Positions 45,301-56,496 are shown, numbered from the stretch's first letter. The stretch: 64,000 nt of DNA from Rhodococcus sp. RD6.2 (GCF_001040705.1 NZ_CVQP01000011.1:235707-299706); one strand, 5' to 3'. Numbers and translations: made by a program. Notes: generated from the letters alone by a model not told the origin.

Positions 45301-46106
45301 TGCCCCGTTTCGACCCCCAGCCCGTTCGTCGCCCGGCAGTGATCAGCGGCGCGTCCTCCGGCATCGGTGAGGCAACCGCCTACGCGCTCGCCGAACTGGG
45401 CCATCCGGTCGCGCTCGGCGCGCGCCGCGTCGAGCAGATCGAGGCAACGGCGGAGAAGATTCGCAGCAACGGCGGCGAGGCGTTCGCCCACTTCCTCGAT
45501 GTCACGGACGACGAGTCCGTCGACGCCTTCGTCACCGCAGCGGAGGCGGCGATCGGTCCGATCGAGATCGCGGTCTCCGGCGCGGGCGACCTCGAGTTCG
45601 GGATGGCCGACGAGATGGACCCCGTCCGGTTCGCGAAGCAGATCGACGTGCACCTGGTCGGGGCTCAGCGGCTCGCGCACCGGATCCTCCCCGGGATGCG
45701 GGAGCGCAGGCGCGGCGACTTCGTCCTGATCGGCTCCGACTGCGCTGACCGTCAGCGCCCCGGTATGGGCGCCTACGACGCCGCCAAGGCCGGCCTCGAG
45801 GCGATGGGCAGGCAGATGCGAATGGAGCTCGAAGGCACCGGCATTCGCGCATCTGTCGTCCGGCCCGGCCCGACCTTCACGGGCATGGGCATGAACTCGA
45901 CACCCGAGATCCTCGCCCCGGTGGCCGAGTTGTGGTCCAAATGGGGGTTTGCGCGCCACGGCTACATGCTGCGCGCGTCCGACATGGCGAACGCGATCAT
46001 CGCGGTCGTCTCGGCACCCCGCGGGGCGCACCTGGTTCTCGTCGAGGTGCAGCCCGAAGCGCCCCTGGCGCCCCTTCCGATGACCTTCGATCCGCAAGGA
46101 CGGTGA
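45300..46106 (+). CDS. Short-chain dehydrogenase (Rv0765c-like)
   Basis: A 268-residue SDR. It has SGASSGIGEATAYALA (cofactor loop, about residues 16-31), the modified VSGAGDLEFG where classical SDRs have NNAG, the active site in LIGSDCADRQRPGMGAYDAAKAG (Ser, Tyr, Lys), and a C-terminal helical tail of about 60 residues. The altered NNAG segment is a genuine deviation seen in this protein. It overlaps the P450 stop by one base (TGATG) and lies 6 bp before CYP51. It corresponds to Rv0765c. Confidence 0.9.
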   Translation: MPRFDPQPVRRPAVISGASSGIGEATAYALAELGHPVALGARRVEQIEATAEKIRSNGGEAFAHFLDVTDDESVDAFVTAAEAAIGPIEIAVSGAGDLEFGMADEMDPVRFAKQIDVHLVGAQRLAHRILPGMRERRRGDFVLIGSDCADRQRPGMGAYDAAKAGLEAMGRQMRMELEGTGIRASVVRPGPTFTGMGMNSTPEILAPVAELWSKWGFARHGYMLRASDMANAIIAVVSAPRGAHLVLVEVQPEAPLAPLPMTFDPQGR

Positions 46107-46112
46107 CCGACG

Positions 46113-47728
<1,616 letters not shown>

Positions 47729-47780
47729 TCCGGCAACCACATTCTGTCACTGCCCGACAACAACTTTCGAGGAGAACGTC

Positions 47781-48332
47781 ATGACCGGATTCGACCGCGC
47801 CGAGCTCGACGAAATGGTGGAGCGCTGGGTGGAGGGCAACAAGAAGGCCGAGGCGGCCGGCGACTGGAAGCCGCTGGCGGAGTTCTACACCGAGGACGCG
47901 ACCTACGGATGGAACTACGGCCCCAAGCAGGACTTCATGGCCGTCGGCCGCGAGGAGATCCGTGACGTGGCACTCGGCCTCGAGATGGACGGGCTCGAGG
48001 GCTGGGAGTACCCCTACCAGGACTTCGTCATCGACGAGCGCAGCGGCAACGTCATCGGACTGTGGAAGCAGGTCGCCGACGCGAAGCGCGAGGACGGCAC
48101 CAACTACAGCGTCTACGGCATCGGTGGCAGCTGGTTCCGCTACGGCGGCAACTTCCAGTGGTCGTGGCAGCGGGACTTCTTCGACTTCGGCAACGTCTCC
48201 GCTCTGTTCGTCGAGATGATCCAGAACAATGCCCTGTCCGCGGGCATGCAGGCCCGGATCCAGCGTTCTGTTTCCGGCAAGGACCTGCCGGGCTGGTACA
48301 AGGTCGGCACCGCGCCGGTTCCGCTGTGGTGA
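47781..48332 (+). CDS. SnoaL-like protein (Rv0762c-like)
   Basis: A 183-residue protein with a SnoaL/NTF2-like pattern. It has FYTEDATYGWNYGPKQDFMAVGREEIRDVALG, the usual cone-fold helices and strands, then WQRDFFDFGNVSALF. It may be a ketosteroid-isomerase-like or cyclase-like enzyme, but no catalytic residue is certain. It lies 52 bp after the ferredoxin with GAGGAGAAC before the ATG, and its stop overlaps the next GTG. It seems to correspond in order and size to M. tuberculosis Rv0762c, which has no established function. Confidence 0.78.
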   Translation: MTGFDRAELDEMVERWVEGNKKAEAAGDWKPLAEFYTEDATYGWNYGPKQDFMAVGREEIRDVALGLEMDGLEGWEYPYQDFVIDERSGNVIGLWKQVADAKREDGTNYSVYGIGGSWFRYGGNFQWSWQRDFFDFGNVSALFVEMIQNNALSAGMQARIQRSVSGKDLPGWYKVGTAPVPLW

Positions 48333-49588
48333 GCACTCGGCCGCATCCGTCGCCCTCGTTCGCGGCGCTCTCCCGGGCGGATCTCGCCGTCCTCGTCCCC
48401 GAACTGCTGCTGTGCGGCCAGCTCATCGACCGGTCCGGGATGGCACATCTGATCGTCGAGTTCGGTCGCGAGGGGATGGCGGCGGTCGCGATCGAGGAGT
48501 GGCAGGCGTCGAGCCCCTGGTACACGAAGCGCATGCAGAAGGCGCTGCGGTACGAGGGTGACGACGTGGTGACGATCTTCAAGGGGCTGCAACTCGACAT
48601 CGGAGCACCCCCGCAGTTCATGGACTTCCGCTACCGGGTGGACGATCCGCAGCACGGCGAGTTCTGGCTCGACCACTGCGGTGCACTGATGGACGTCGAG
48701 CCCCTCGGGGACGAGTACGTGACCGCGATGTGCCACGACATCGAGGACCCGACCTTCGATGCCACCGCGCTGGCGACGAATCCGTATGCCCAGGTGCGGC
48801 CGATCCATCGGCCCCCGCGCCGACCCGCGGACCGGAACCCGCACTGCGCGTGGACGGTGATCATCGACGAGTCGCACGTACCCCCGGTGATGGAGCCGCA
48901 CACCGAGCAGATCGGTCGCACGGCCGCGAACTCGGTCGAACTCTCCGCGATCGACCCCGCGGATGAGGGAAACGGCGACTATTCCGGTCCACTCCTCTCG
49001 GATGTCCGGTTCGGGGACTTCTCGAAGTCGGCGTTGGTGCGGATCGCGGAGGAGGTCTGCCTACAGCAGCACCTGCTCGCACTCGGCTTCCTGATCGCGG
49101 TCCGCAAGCGGGCCGACGAGGACAAGGCCCTCGAGATCACCCGCAAGCAGCTCACGGGCATCGCGGGTGTGACCTCCCAGCGGATTCGGGATGCACTCGG
49201 ACTACCGGCGGACCTGGAGGGCATGGCGACCGTTCTGTCCCTGCATCCGCTGTTCTCACCGAAGCAGTACGTGGACAGTGAGATTCGCTTCGAGGGCGGC
49301 GAGCTGCAACTGTGGCTCGGACGCGGTGGCCTCGCGGACGTCGACGGCGCGTGGCCGACGCTGGTGGACGCCGATCACCTCGATGCAATGCAGTCGCTGG
49401 TACGCGGCGTGAACCCGCATTTCACCGTCCGTGTGGTGAGCGAGGAGCCTGCCGGGCTGTTGCTCGTCGTCGACATTGCCGACGAACCGGCACGCGAGTG
49501 CGTCGAGGTCGCGATCACCAAGGTCAGCTCCGGCGCCACTTTTGTTTTCGAAGATCGCGGAATTCCGCTCCCGCTCTATGTAATCTGA
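48329..49588 (+). CDS. Unrecognised 419-residue protein of the CYP51 operon
   Basis: The protein has no signal peptide or membrane helix. The N-terminal 150 residues (LSRADLAVLVPELLLCGQLIDRSGMAHLIVEFG, WYTKRMQKALRYEG, FWLDHCGALMDVEP, MCHDIEDPTFDATA) loosely recall DUF6125 / L-2-amino-thiazoline-carboxylate hydrolase-like proteins, including a conserved-looking Asp-His-Cys and a Cys-His-Asp. The second half (VRIAEEVCLQQHLLALGFLIAV, ITRKQLTGIAGVTSQRI) shows no match I can name. GTG 48329 sits in GTGA with the SnoaL gene, so coexpression is certain in principle. A CYP51-associated role is inference only. Confidence 0.75.
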   Translation: MSTRPHPSPSFAALSRADLAVLVPELLLCGQLIDRSGMAHLIVEFGREGMAAVAIEEWQASSPWYTKRMQKALRYEGDDVVTIFKGLQLDIGAPPQFMDFRYRVDDPQHGEFWLDHCGALMDVEPLGDEYVTAMCHDIEDPTFDATALATNPYAQVRPIHRPPRRPADRNPHCAWTVIIDESHVPPVMEPHTEQIGRTAANSVELSAIDPADEGNGDYSGPLLSDVRFGDFSKSALVRIAEEVCLQQHLLALGFLIAVRKRADEDKALEITRKQLTGIAGVTSQRIRDALGLPADLEGMATVLSLHPLFSPKQYVDSEIRFEGGELQLWLGRGGLADVDGAWPTLVDADHLDAMQSLVRGVNPHFTVRVVSEEPAGLLLVVDIADEPARECVEVAITKVSSGATFVFEDRGIPLPLYVI

Positions 49589-49658
49589 CGCTCTCGCATT
49601 CGGTGGTTCTTCGACGCCCACACCGGTGCGGCCGAACTCCAGACTGAGGACATCCACA

Positions 49659-51284
49659 ATGGCCTACACGTTTGCTGATCTGTTCGAACATTCGGTTGAT
49701 GCGATGCCCGACCGGCTCGCGATGATCGTCTCCGGCGAGGAGGTGACCTATCGCGAGCTGGACGAGCGGGCGAACCGGCTTGCCCATCACCTCGAGGGCG
49801 CGGGGTTCGGTGCCGGAGCCCACATCGGCATCCACATGCACAACTCGATCGAGACGATGGTCGCGATCATCGCCGCGTTCAAGCTCCGCGCGGTACCGCT
49901 GACCGTCAACTTCCGATACACCAGCGACGAACTGCACTACCTGTACGACAACGCCGATCTCGTCGCACTCGTGTATCACCGCGGTTTCGCGGACACGATC
50001 GCCGAGGTCCTGCCGGACACGCCCCGGATCCGGCACCTGATCTCGGTGCCCGACGAGCTGGCGACCGGGAACGAGAGGCCACTTCCGGGCGCGCTCGCCT
50101 ACGAGGACGTTCTCGCCGAGGGCAACCCGGAGCGGGGATTCGAGGAGCGCAGTCCCGACGACCACTACATCTTCTACACGGGCGGCACCACCGGCCGGCC
50201 GAAAGGCGTGGTCTGGCGCCACGAGGACATCTGGCGGGTGCTCGCCGGCGGTATCGACTTCTACAGTGGGGAGGCCGTTGCCGACGAGTTCCAGCAGTCT
50301 CGCAACGGTGTTGCCGCCGGCGAGCCGATGCGCTGGGTGATGCTGCCCCCGCTGATCCACACGTCCGCGATGATGCCGACGTTCAACGCGTTCTTCTCCG
50401 GCAACACCGTCATCATGACGCCGAAGTTCGACGCCACCCGTGTCTGGGAACTCGTCGCGGAGCACAGGCCTCAGGTCATGGTGATCACCGGTGACGCCAT
50501 GGGCAGGCCCCTCGTCGAGGAGTTCCACAAGCAGGACGGCGACACCTCGAGCCTCGCGGTCCTCGCCTCCGGTGCGGCGCTGTTCTCGGGCGCGGTGAAG
50601 GACGCCTTCTTCGAGGCGATGCCGAACCTGATGATCTCGGACTCCGTCGGTTCCTCCGAAACAGGCTTCGGGGGTATCGGTTTCGCGACCAAGGGTCTCG
50701 AGCAGCACGGTGGACCCAAGGTCGGGGCGAACAGGTACACCGTCGTCGTCGACGACGACAACCGGATCCTCCCGCCGGGCTCGGGCGGCGAGGGCTGGCT
50801 CGCCAAGCTCGGCAACGTTCCGGTCTGCTACTACAACGACCCGGTCAAGTCCGCGGAGATCTTCCGCGAGGTGGACGGTGGGAGAGCCGTCGTCACCGGT
50901 GACCGCGCCAGGATCGAGGACGACGGGTCGATCACCCTGCTCGGCCGCGGCAACATGGTGATCAACACCGGTGGTGAGAAGGTGTTCGCCGAAGAGGTGG
51001 AAGCCGTCGTCAAGGCGCATCCGGACATCTACGACGCCATCGTGATCGGCGTCGCCGACGAGCGGTGGGGTAGTCGCGTCGCGACCGTGGTCCGCCTCCG
51101 GGACGGCGTGGACGCTGATTTCGAATCGATCGAGAAGCACACGCGCAGCCAGCTCGCCGGCTACAAGATCCCGCGGGCCTTCTGGATCACGTCGGACGTG
51201 GCACGCACACCCAGTGGAAAGCCCGACTACGGCTGGGCCAAGAACCACGCGGCGACGACCGACGCCGATCACCGCATCGACTAG
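49659..51284 (+). CDS. FadD19-like steroid/fatty acyl-CoA synthetase
   Basis: A 541-residue ANL-superfamily ligase closely resembling FadD19. The N-terminal block is ANRLAHHLEGAGF, ATP binding is YTGGTTGRPKGVVWRHEDIWRVL, followed by SVGSSETGFGGIG, the A8 block LGRGNMVINTGGEKVFAEEVE, and catalytic Lys in PSGKPDYGWAKN. FadD19 activates the C26/C27 acid side chain of cholesterol derivatives; the close match and the adjacent CYP125-like gene suggest the same here. The ATG follows GAGGA at 8 nt. It is 70 bp after the unknown protein and 39 bp before the P450. Confidence 0.9.
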   Translation: MAYTFADLFEHSVDAMPDRLAMIVSGEEVTYRELDERANRLAHHLEGAGFGAGAHIGIHMHNSIETMVAIIAAFKLRAVPLTVNFRYTSDELHYLYDNADLVALVYHRGFADTIAEVLPDTPRIRHLISVPDELATGNERPLPGALAYEDVLAEGNPERGFEERSPDDHYIFYTGGTTGRPKGVVWRHEDIWRVLAGGIDFYSGEAVADEFQQSRNGVAAGEPMRWVMLPPLIHTSAMMPTFNAFFSGNTVIMTPKFDATRVWELVAEHRPQVMVITGDAMGRPLVEEFHKQDGDTSSLAVLASGAALFSGAVKDAFFEAMPNLMISDSVGSSETGFGGIGFATKGLEQHGGPKVGANRYTVVVDDDNRILPPGSGGEGWLAKLGNVPVCYYNDPVKSAEIFREVDGGRAVVTGDRARIEDDGSITLLGRGNMVINTGGEKVFAEEVEAVVKAHPDIYDAIVIGVADERWGSRVATVVRLRDGVDADFESIEKHTRSQLAGYKIPRAFWITSDVARTPSGKPDYGWAKNHAATTDADHRID

Positions 51285-51286
51285 CT

Positions 51287-51303
51287 CCCGCGCGCGGCGC
51301 GGG
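51287..51303 (+). repeat. Small hairpin between fadD and P450
   Basis: A 7-bp GC-only stem (CCCGCGC/GCGCGGG, 3-nt loop) lies between the ligase stop and the CYP125-like start. It could be a weak attenuator, or could be incidental in such GC-rich DNA. Confidence 0.3.
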
Positions 51304-51323
51304 CGGGCGAGGAGCCAACTGCA

Positions 51324-52613
51324 ATGGCCGACAACATCGACCTCGATCTTCCCGAAGGATTCGACTTCACCGATCCACACCTGCACGGCGAACGGATGCC
51401 GTTCGAGGAGTACGCGAGGCTGCGCAAGCACGCGCCGGTGTGGTGGAACGCCAAGGAACCGGGCATCGACGGGTTCCATGACGACGGGTACTGGGTCGTC
51501 TCTCGGCACGCCGACATCCGGGACGTGTCACTGCGCTCGGAGGAGTTCTCCTCCAACGTGAACGGTGCCATTCCCCGGCACGAGCCGACGATCTCCGCGG
51601 AGGAGCTCGAGGTCACCAAGCATGTGCTGATCAACAAGGACGCGCCCGACCACACGAAACTGCGCAAGCTGGTCTCCCGCCTGTTCACGCCGCGGTCGGT
51701 GGAGTCGATGCGCGACGAACTCGACGAGCGGGCGGAGCAGATCGCCAGCGGTGCCGTCACCAAGGGCACGGGGGACTTCGTACACCAGGTTGCGAGTGAG
51801 CTTCCCATGCAGGCGATATCGGAGCTCCTCGGGGTTCCGGCCGAGGCGCGTCAGCAACTGTTCGAGTGGTCGAATCAGATGACGGGCTACGACGACGACA
51901 CCCTCGGGGGCGAGTCACGGATGGCGTCCGCGCAGATCCTCGGCTACGCATACGAACTCGCGGAGGCCCGACGGGCGGAACCGCTCGACGACATCATCTC
52001 CGCCCTCGTGCATGCCGACGTCGACGGTGAAGCTCTCACCTCGGAGCAGTTCGGCTTCTTCGTGGTCATGCTCGCGGTGGCGGGGAATGAAACGACCCGC
52101 AATGCAACCACTCTCGGACTGATGGCGTTCCTTCAGAATCCGGACCAGTGGGAGTTGTTCAAGCGGGAGCGGCCGAAGACCGCGGCCGACGAGATCATCC
52201 GGTGGGCGTCGCCGCTCATCGCGCAGCAGCGCACCGCAGTGGTGGACACCGAGATCGGCGGCACCGCGATCAAGGCTGGGCAGCGTGTCGTGCTGCTGTA
52301 CGGGTCCGCGAACTTCGACGAGGAGGTGTTCGAGAACCCGACGACCTTCGACATCCTGCGAGACCCGAACCCGCACCTCGCGTTCGGCGGCACCGGCCCC
52401 CACTACTGCATCGGTGCGAACCTGGCGCGGATGGAGGTCGACCTCATCTTCAACAAGATCGCCGACCACATGCCCGACATCACCGCGATCGGTGATCCGC
52501 GTCGCCTGCAGTCCGGGTGGATCAACGGAATCAAGGAGTTGCGGGTCGACTACGGGTGCCCGGTATCGGCGCAGGCGTCCGCGGCCTCCGACGCGTGTCC
52601 AGTGGTGCACTGA
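51324..52613 (+). CDS. Cytochrome P450, CYP125-like
   Basis: A 429-residue P450 close to mycobacterial CYP125 over most of its length. It has LPEGFDFTDPHLHGERMPFEEYA, the I-helix VVMLAVAGNETTRNATTLG, PKTAADEIIRWASPL, and the haem loop FGGTGPHYCIGANLARM with Cys362. CYP125 oxidises the C26/C27 methyl of cholesterol to the acid, which a FadD19-type ligase then activates; the order FadD then CYP125 fits. The C-terminus has an added SAQASAASDACPVVH tail. The stop is one base before the first YrbE GTG, linking catabolism to Mce transport. Confidence 0.92.
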   Translation: MADNIDLDLPEGFDFTDPHLHGERMPFEEYARLRKHAPVWWNAKEPGIDGFHDDGYWVVSRHADIRDVSLRSEEFSSNVNGAIPRHEPTISAEELEVTKHVLINKDAPDHTKLRKLVSRLFTPRSVESMRDELDERAEQIASGAVTKGTGDFVHQVASELPMQAISELLGVPAEARQQLFEWSNQMTGYDDDTLGGESRMASAQILGYAYELAEARRAEPLDDIISALVHADVDGEALTSEQFGFFVVMLAVAGNETTRNATTLGLMAFLQNPDQWELFKRERPKTAADEIIRWASPLIAQQRTAVVDTEIGGTAIKAGQRVVLLYGSANFDEEVFENPTTFDILRDPNPHLAFGGTGPHYCIGANLARMEVDLIFNKIADHMPDITAIGDPRRLQSGWINGIKELRVDYGCPVSAQASAASDACPVVH

Positions 52614-52614
52614 C

Positions 52615-53406
52615 GTGACGGCGGCGGCGGGGGGAGGCCGGACGGCGGCGGCGGTGCGGGGGCCGCTGCGAGGGCTTGGCGAGTTCTACAAGATGGCGGC
52701 CGACGTCGCGGTCGGGCTGGTGCGCACACGATTCCAGGTTCAGGAGTTCCTGGAACAGAGTTGGATGATCGCGCGGGTGTCGATCGTCCCGACGATCCTG
52801 GTCGCCGTGCCGTTCACGGTGCTCGTGAGCTTCACGCTGAACATCCTGCTCCGCGAGATCGGTGCTGCCGACCTCAGCGGCGCGGGTGCGGCACTGGGCG
52901 CGGTGACCCAGGTCGGTCCGGTGGTGACGGTGCTCATCGTCGCGGGTGCGGGAGCGACCGCGATCTGCGCCGATCTCGGCTCGCGGACGATCCGTGAGGA
53001 GATCGACGCGATGGAGGTCCTCGGCATCGACCCGGTCAACCGCCTGGTGATCCCGCGTGTGGTCGCGTCGACCGTTGTCGCGTTGCTCCTCAACGGCCTG
53101 GTATGCGTGATCGGTATCGCAGGCGGCTTCGTCTTCTCGGTGTTCCTGCAGGGCGTCAACCCCGGCGCGTTCGCGGATGGGATCACCCTGCTCACCGGGC
53201 TTCCCGAGGTCGCGATCTCGATGGTGAAAGCCGCGCTGTTCGGGCTCCTGGCCGGCCTCGTCGCCTGCTATCGAGGTCTCGCCGTTCGCGGCGGCCCGAA
53301 GGGTGTGGGGGAGGCGGTCAACGAGACCGTCGTGTACGCGTTCATGGCGCTGTTCGTGGTGAACACCATCGTCACCGCGATCGGCATCCGGCTGGCGGCG
53401 GGATAG
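52615..53406 (+). CDS. yrbEA: YrbE-type Mce permease A
   Basis: A 263-residue inner-membrane permease (MlaE/YrbE family) with five or six hydrophobic helices. The permease signature RTIREEIDAMEVLGIDPVNRLVIPR lies near residues 125-149 and mediates coupling to the ATPase. A pair of such subunits with an MceG-type ATPase forms the ABC core that moves lipids across the envelope. GTG 52615 comes 1 nt after the P450 stop. It is followed immediately by the second permease. Confidence 0.93.
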   Translation: MTAAAGGGRTAAAVRGPLRGLGEFYKMAADVAVGLVRTRFQVQEFLEQSWMIARVSIVPTILVAVPFTVLVSFTLNILLREIGAADLSGAGAALGAVTQVGPVVTVLIVAGAGATAICADLGSRTIREEIDAMEVLGIDPVNRLVIPRVVASTVVALLLNGLVCVIGIAGGFVFSVFLQGVNPGAFADGITLLTGLPEVAISMVKAALFGLLAGLVACYRGLAVRGGPKGVGEAVNETVVYAFMALFVVNTIVTAIGIRLAAG

Positions 53407-54264
53407 GTGGCGATGGCACTCTCACTGACCGGCAAGTTCGGGCCCACCCGGGCGCGGGTCGCTCACGCGTCCCGGTCGATGGACGACCTGGGACGTCAGG
53501 CGGTGTTCTTCGGCCGCGCGATCGCATACATTCCGTGGGCATTGCGCAAGCATCCCAAGGAGGTGCTGCGGCTGATCGCCGAGATCAGCATGGGTACCGG
53601 TGCCCTGGCGCTCATCGGCGGCACGGTCGCCGTCGTCGGCTTCCTCACCCTCGCCTCCGGTGGAACCATCGCGATCCAGGGATTCAGCTCTCTCGGAAAC
53701 ATCGGTGTCGAGGCCCTGACGGGATTCTTCTCCGCGTTCATCAACGTCCGCATCGCCGCACCGGTGATCGCGGGAATCGGGCTGTCCGCCACCATCGGAG
53801 CGGGTTCCACCGCTCAGCTGGGCGCGATGCGGATCAGCGAGGAGATCGACGCCCTCGAATCGATGGCGATCTCCTCCGTCCCGTATGTGGTGAGCACGAG
53901 AGTCCTCGCGGGGATGCTGTCGATCCTGCCGCTGTACTCGCTGGCGCTGGTGGCCTCGTTCCTCGCCGGACGGTTCACCACCGTCGTGATCTTCGGGCAG
54001 TCACCCGGTCTGTACGACCACTACTTCTCGACCTTCCTCAACCCGATGGACGTCGCGTGGTCGTTCGTGCAGGTGCTGGTGATGGCGATGCTCGTGATGC
54101 TGATCCACACGTACTACGGGTTCAACGCGGCCGGAGGCCCGTCGGGTGTGGGGACCGCGGTCGGCAGGGGGGTGCGCCTGTCGCTGATCTGCGTGGTCGG
54201 GGTGACGCTCCTCGTCTCGCTCGCCATCTACGGCGGCTCCGGCAACTTCAACCTGTCGGGCTAG
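53407..54264 (+). CDS. yrbEB: YrbE-type Mce permease B
   Basis: A 285-residue partner of the preceding permease. It has the signature RISEEIDALESMAISSVPYVVSTR and multiple hydrophobic helices (LALIGGTVAVVGFLTLA, VLVMAMLVMLIHTYYG). The start is GTG 53407, directly after the stop of permease A; ATG 53413 is two codons downstream. The usual Mce order, two YrbE genes then six Mce genes, is kept. Confidence 0.93.
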   Translation: MAMALSLTGKFGPTRARVAHASRSMDDLGRQAVFFGRAIAYIPWALRKHPKEVLRLIAEISMGTGALALIGGTVAVVGFLTLASGGTIAIQGFSSLGNIGVEALTGFFSAFINVRIAAPVIAGIGLSATIGAGSTAQLGAMRISEEIDALESMAISSVPYVVSTRVLAGMLSILPLYSLALVASFLAGRFTTVVIFGQSPGLYDHYFSTFLNPMDVAWSFVQVLVMAMLVMLIHTYYGFNAAGGPSGVGTAVGRGVRLSLICVVGVTLLVSLAIYGGSGNFNLSG

Positions 54265-54274
54265 GGGGGCTGGC

Positions 54275-55465
54275 GTGCAGAGATCCGGTGTCGAGAAGTC
54301 CGGTATGGACAGGTACGGCTACAAGCTGGCCGCGCTCGCGTTGATCGCGACCGTCGCCGGTGTCGTCGCGCTGTCGGTCGCGCTGTTCGGCCAGGCATTC
54401 ACCGAGCGGGTGCCGGTGATCGTGCACGCGCAGCGGGCCGGCCTGGTGATGGAGCCGGGCGCCCGCGTCAAGATGGCGGGGGTGACGGTGGGGTCCGTCG
54501 AGTCCATCACCCCGGGCGCCGACAACACCGCGTCGCTGGCGCTGTCGATCGACCCGGAATCGCTGGCGGCGATTCCCGCGAACGTGCAGGTGCAGATCAC
54601 GTCGAACACCGTTTTCGGTGCGAAGTTCGTGAGTTTTGTCGAACCCGCGAGCCCGTCCGCCGAGCGGCTGGTGGCGGGGGCGACGATCGAGGAGGCCGAC
54701 GTCACCGTCGAGATGAACACCGTGTTCGAGAATCTGACCCAGGTGTTGCGCACCGTGCAGCCCGAGAAGCTCGACGCCACACTCGGTGCTCTCGCGGGAG
54801 CGCTGCAGGGTCGTGGCGACGAGCTCGGTCGGGCACTGGCGCGAGGCGACGTATCACTCGTCGAGTTCGCCGGGGCGCGACCGGAATTGGAGCGCGTACT
54901 CACCACGCTGCCCGACGTGTCCGGCACCTACGACGAGGTGGCCCCCGACCTGATGCGCACCCTGTCGGGGTTGACGCCGGTCGGCAACACCGTCGTCGAA
55001 CAGCAGGCGAACCTGGACCTGCTGCTGTTGAACGTGACCGGTCTCGCCGACACCGGCACCGACGTGCTCGGGGAGAATGCCGACAGGACAGTCGAACTGC
55101 TGTCGCTGATGGAGCCGTCGACCGGCCTGCTGGCGGAGTACTCCTCGGTGATTCCCTGCATGTTCCGCGGGCTCGAGGAGAGCAAGGCGATCGGTGACGC
55201 CGCCTACAACGCGCAGCCCGGACTGAAGATGTCGATCAGCCTGGTTCCGGGATCCGAACCGTACCGGTACCCGGACGACCTGCCGAAGGTCGCGGCGACC
55301 GGCGGTCCGCACTGCATGGGGCTTCCGCTGCGTGATCCGAACGTCCCCGCTCCTTTCCTCGTCACCGACACCGGAGTCAACCCCTTTGCGCCGGACCGGA
55401 TGCCGAACGGCGGTCAGCCGGTGTCGGGTGACCTGATGAGCTACCTGTTCGGAGTGACGCGATGA
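54275..55465 (+). CDS. mceA: MceA-type protein
   Basis: A 396-residue Mce protein, first of the six. It has an N-terminal anchor helix (YGYKLAALALIATVAGVVAL, residues 14-33), then the MlaD/Mce domain at about residues 45-125 (AGLVMEPGARVKMAGVTVGSVESI), a helical central domain rich in AGALQGRGDELG, and a C-terminal tail with Cys in VIPCMFRGLEE and GPHCMG. Six such subunits are thought to form a hexameric lipid tunnel across the periplasm. GTG start; ATG 54305 is an alternative that would keep the anchor. The stop overlaps the next ATG (ATGA). Confidence 0.93.
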   Translation: MQRSGVEKSGMDRYGYKLAALALIATVAGVVALSVALFGQAFTERVPVIVHAQRAGLVMEPGARVKMAGVTVGSVESITPGADNTASLALSIDPESLAAIPANVQVQITSNTVFGAKFVSFVEPASPSAERLVAGATIEEADVTVEMNTVFENLTQVLRTVQPEKLDATLGALAGALQGRGDELGRALARGDVSLVEFAGARPELERVLTTLPDVSGTYDEVAPDLMRTLSGLTPVGNTVVEQQANLDLLLLNVTGLADTGTDVLGENADRTVELLSLMEPSTGLLAEYSSVIPCMFRGLEESKAIGDAAYNAQPGLKMSISLVPGSEPYRYPDDLPKVAATGGPHCMGLPLRDPNVPAPFLVTDTGVNPFAPDRMPNGGQPVSGDLMSYLFGVTR

Positions 55466-56496
55466 ACGAGAAGCGGAAGGTACCGGGGTATGCCGTGAAG
55501 TTCGGCATCTTCGCCCTGGTGATGGTCCTGGTGAACGCCGGACTGGTGCTGGTGTTCGGCCAGCTCCGCAGCGGCGGGTCGACGGCCTACGCGGCCGAGT
55601 TCACCAGCGCGTCGGGGCTGTCTCCTGGCGACAAGGTGCGGATCGCGGGGGTGTCGGTCGGGGCCGTCAGTTCGGTCGAGCTCGGCGCAGGACGCCGCGC
55701 GGAGGTCGAGTTCACGGTCGACGAGGGAAACACCCTGACGGTGCAGACGCGGGCAGCGGTGCGCTACCAGGACCTCGTGGGCAACCGCTATCTGGAACTT
55801 CTGGACAGTCCGGGTGCGTCGGAATCCCTCGCGGCGGGGGACACGATTCCGGTGGAGCGAACGGCGCCTGCACTCGACCTCGACGCTCTGCTCGGCGGAT
55901 TCAAACCGCTGTTCCAGGCGCTGGACCCGGATCAGGTGAACCAGTTGTCGATGTCGCTGCTCGAGGTGTTGCAGGGCCAGTCCGGCACGGTCACGTCGCT
56001 GCTCGCGCACACCGGGTCGATCACCAACACCCTCGCCGACCGTGACGAGCTGATCGGTTCGGTGATCGAGAACCTCGACGTCGTACTCGCCGAACTGCGC
56101 GGGCGAGGAGGACAGTTCGGTGACACGCTCGATCAGGTTCAGCAACTCGTCTCCGGACTCTCCGCGGACCGCGAGATCGTCGGTGGTGCCGTGGAGAGTG
56201 TGAACACGGCAACGGGAACGTTCGCGGATCTGCTCGCCGACACGCGCCCGAACATCGCCGGGACACTGACCGAGCTGAACACCGCCCTCGATCCGATTGC
56301 CGCGGAGCAAGCCGAGCTCAACCGCATCGTCGAGTCGATGCCGTCCAACTACCGCCAGCTCGTCCGGATCGGCGCCTACGGGTCGTTCTTCAACTTCTAT
56401 CTCTGCGGCATCGCGATGAAGGTCGATGGTGCGAACGGACAACCGATGACCGTCGACCTCGTCGACCAGACCACCGGGAGGTGTGCACCGCGATGA
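55462..56496 (+). CDS. mceB: MceB-type protein
   Basis: A 344-residue Mce protein. It has the anchor helix VKFGIFALVMVLVNAGLVLVFG (residues 12-33), the Mce domain (SASGLSPGDKVRIAGVSVGAVSSVELG, GNRYLELLDSPG), then a helical region with repeating DxL heptads, ending FFNFYLCGIAMKVDG...TGRCAPR. That Cys-containing FNFYLCG end is typical of MceB. It overlaps both neighbours by ATGA. Confidence 0.92.
   Translation: MNEKRKVPGYAVKFGIFALVMVLVNAGLVLVFGQLRSGGSTAYAAEFTSASGLSPGDKVRIAGVSVGAVSSVELGAGRRAEVEFTVDEGNTLTVQTRAAVRYQDLVGNRYLELLDSPGASESLAAGDTIPVERTAPALDLDALLGGFKPLFQALDPDQVNQLSMSLLEVLQGQSGTVTSLLAHTGSITNTLADRDELIGSVIENLDVVLAELRGRGGQFGDTLDQVQQLVSGLSADREIVGGAVESVNTATGTFADLLADTRPNIAGTLTELNTALDPIAAEQAELNRIVESMPSNYRQLVRIGAYGSFFNFYLCGIAMKVDGANGQPMTVDLVDQTTGRCAPR

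Noticed and set aside
49524..51509. 661-codon frame opposite the FadD19-like gene
   Set aside because: Antisense to a ligase with all ANL motifs; no ribosome-binding site or domain.
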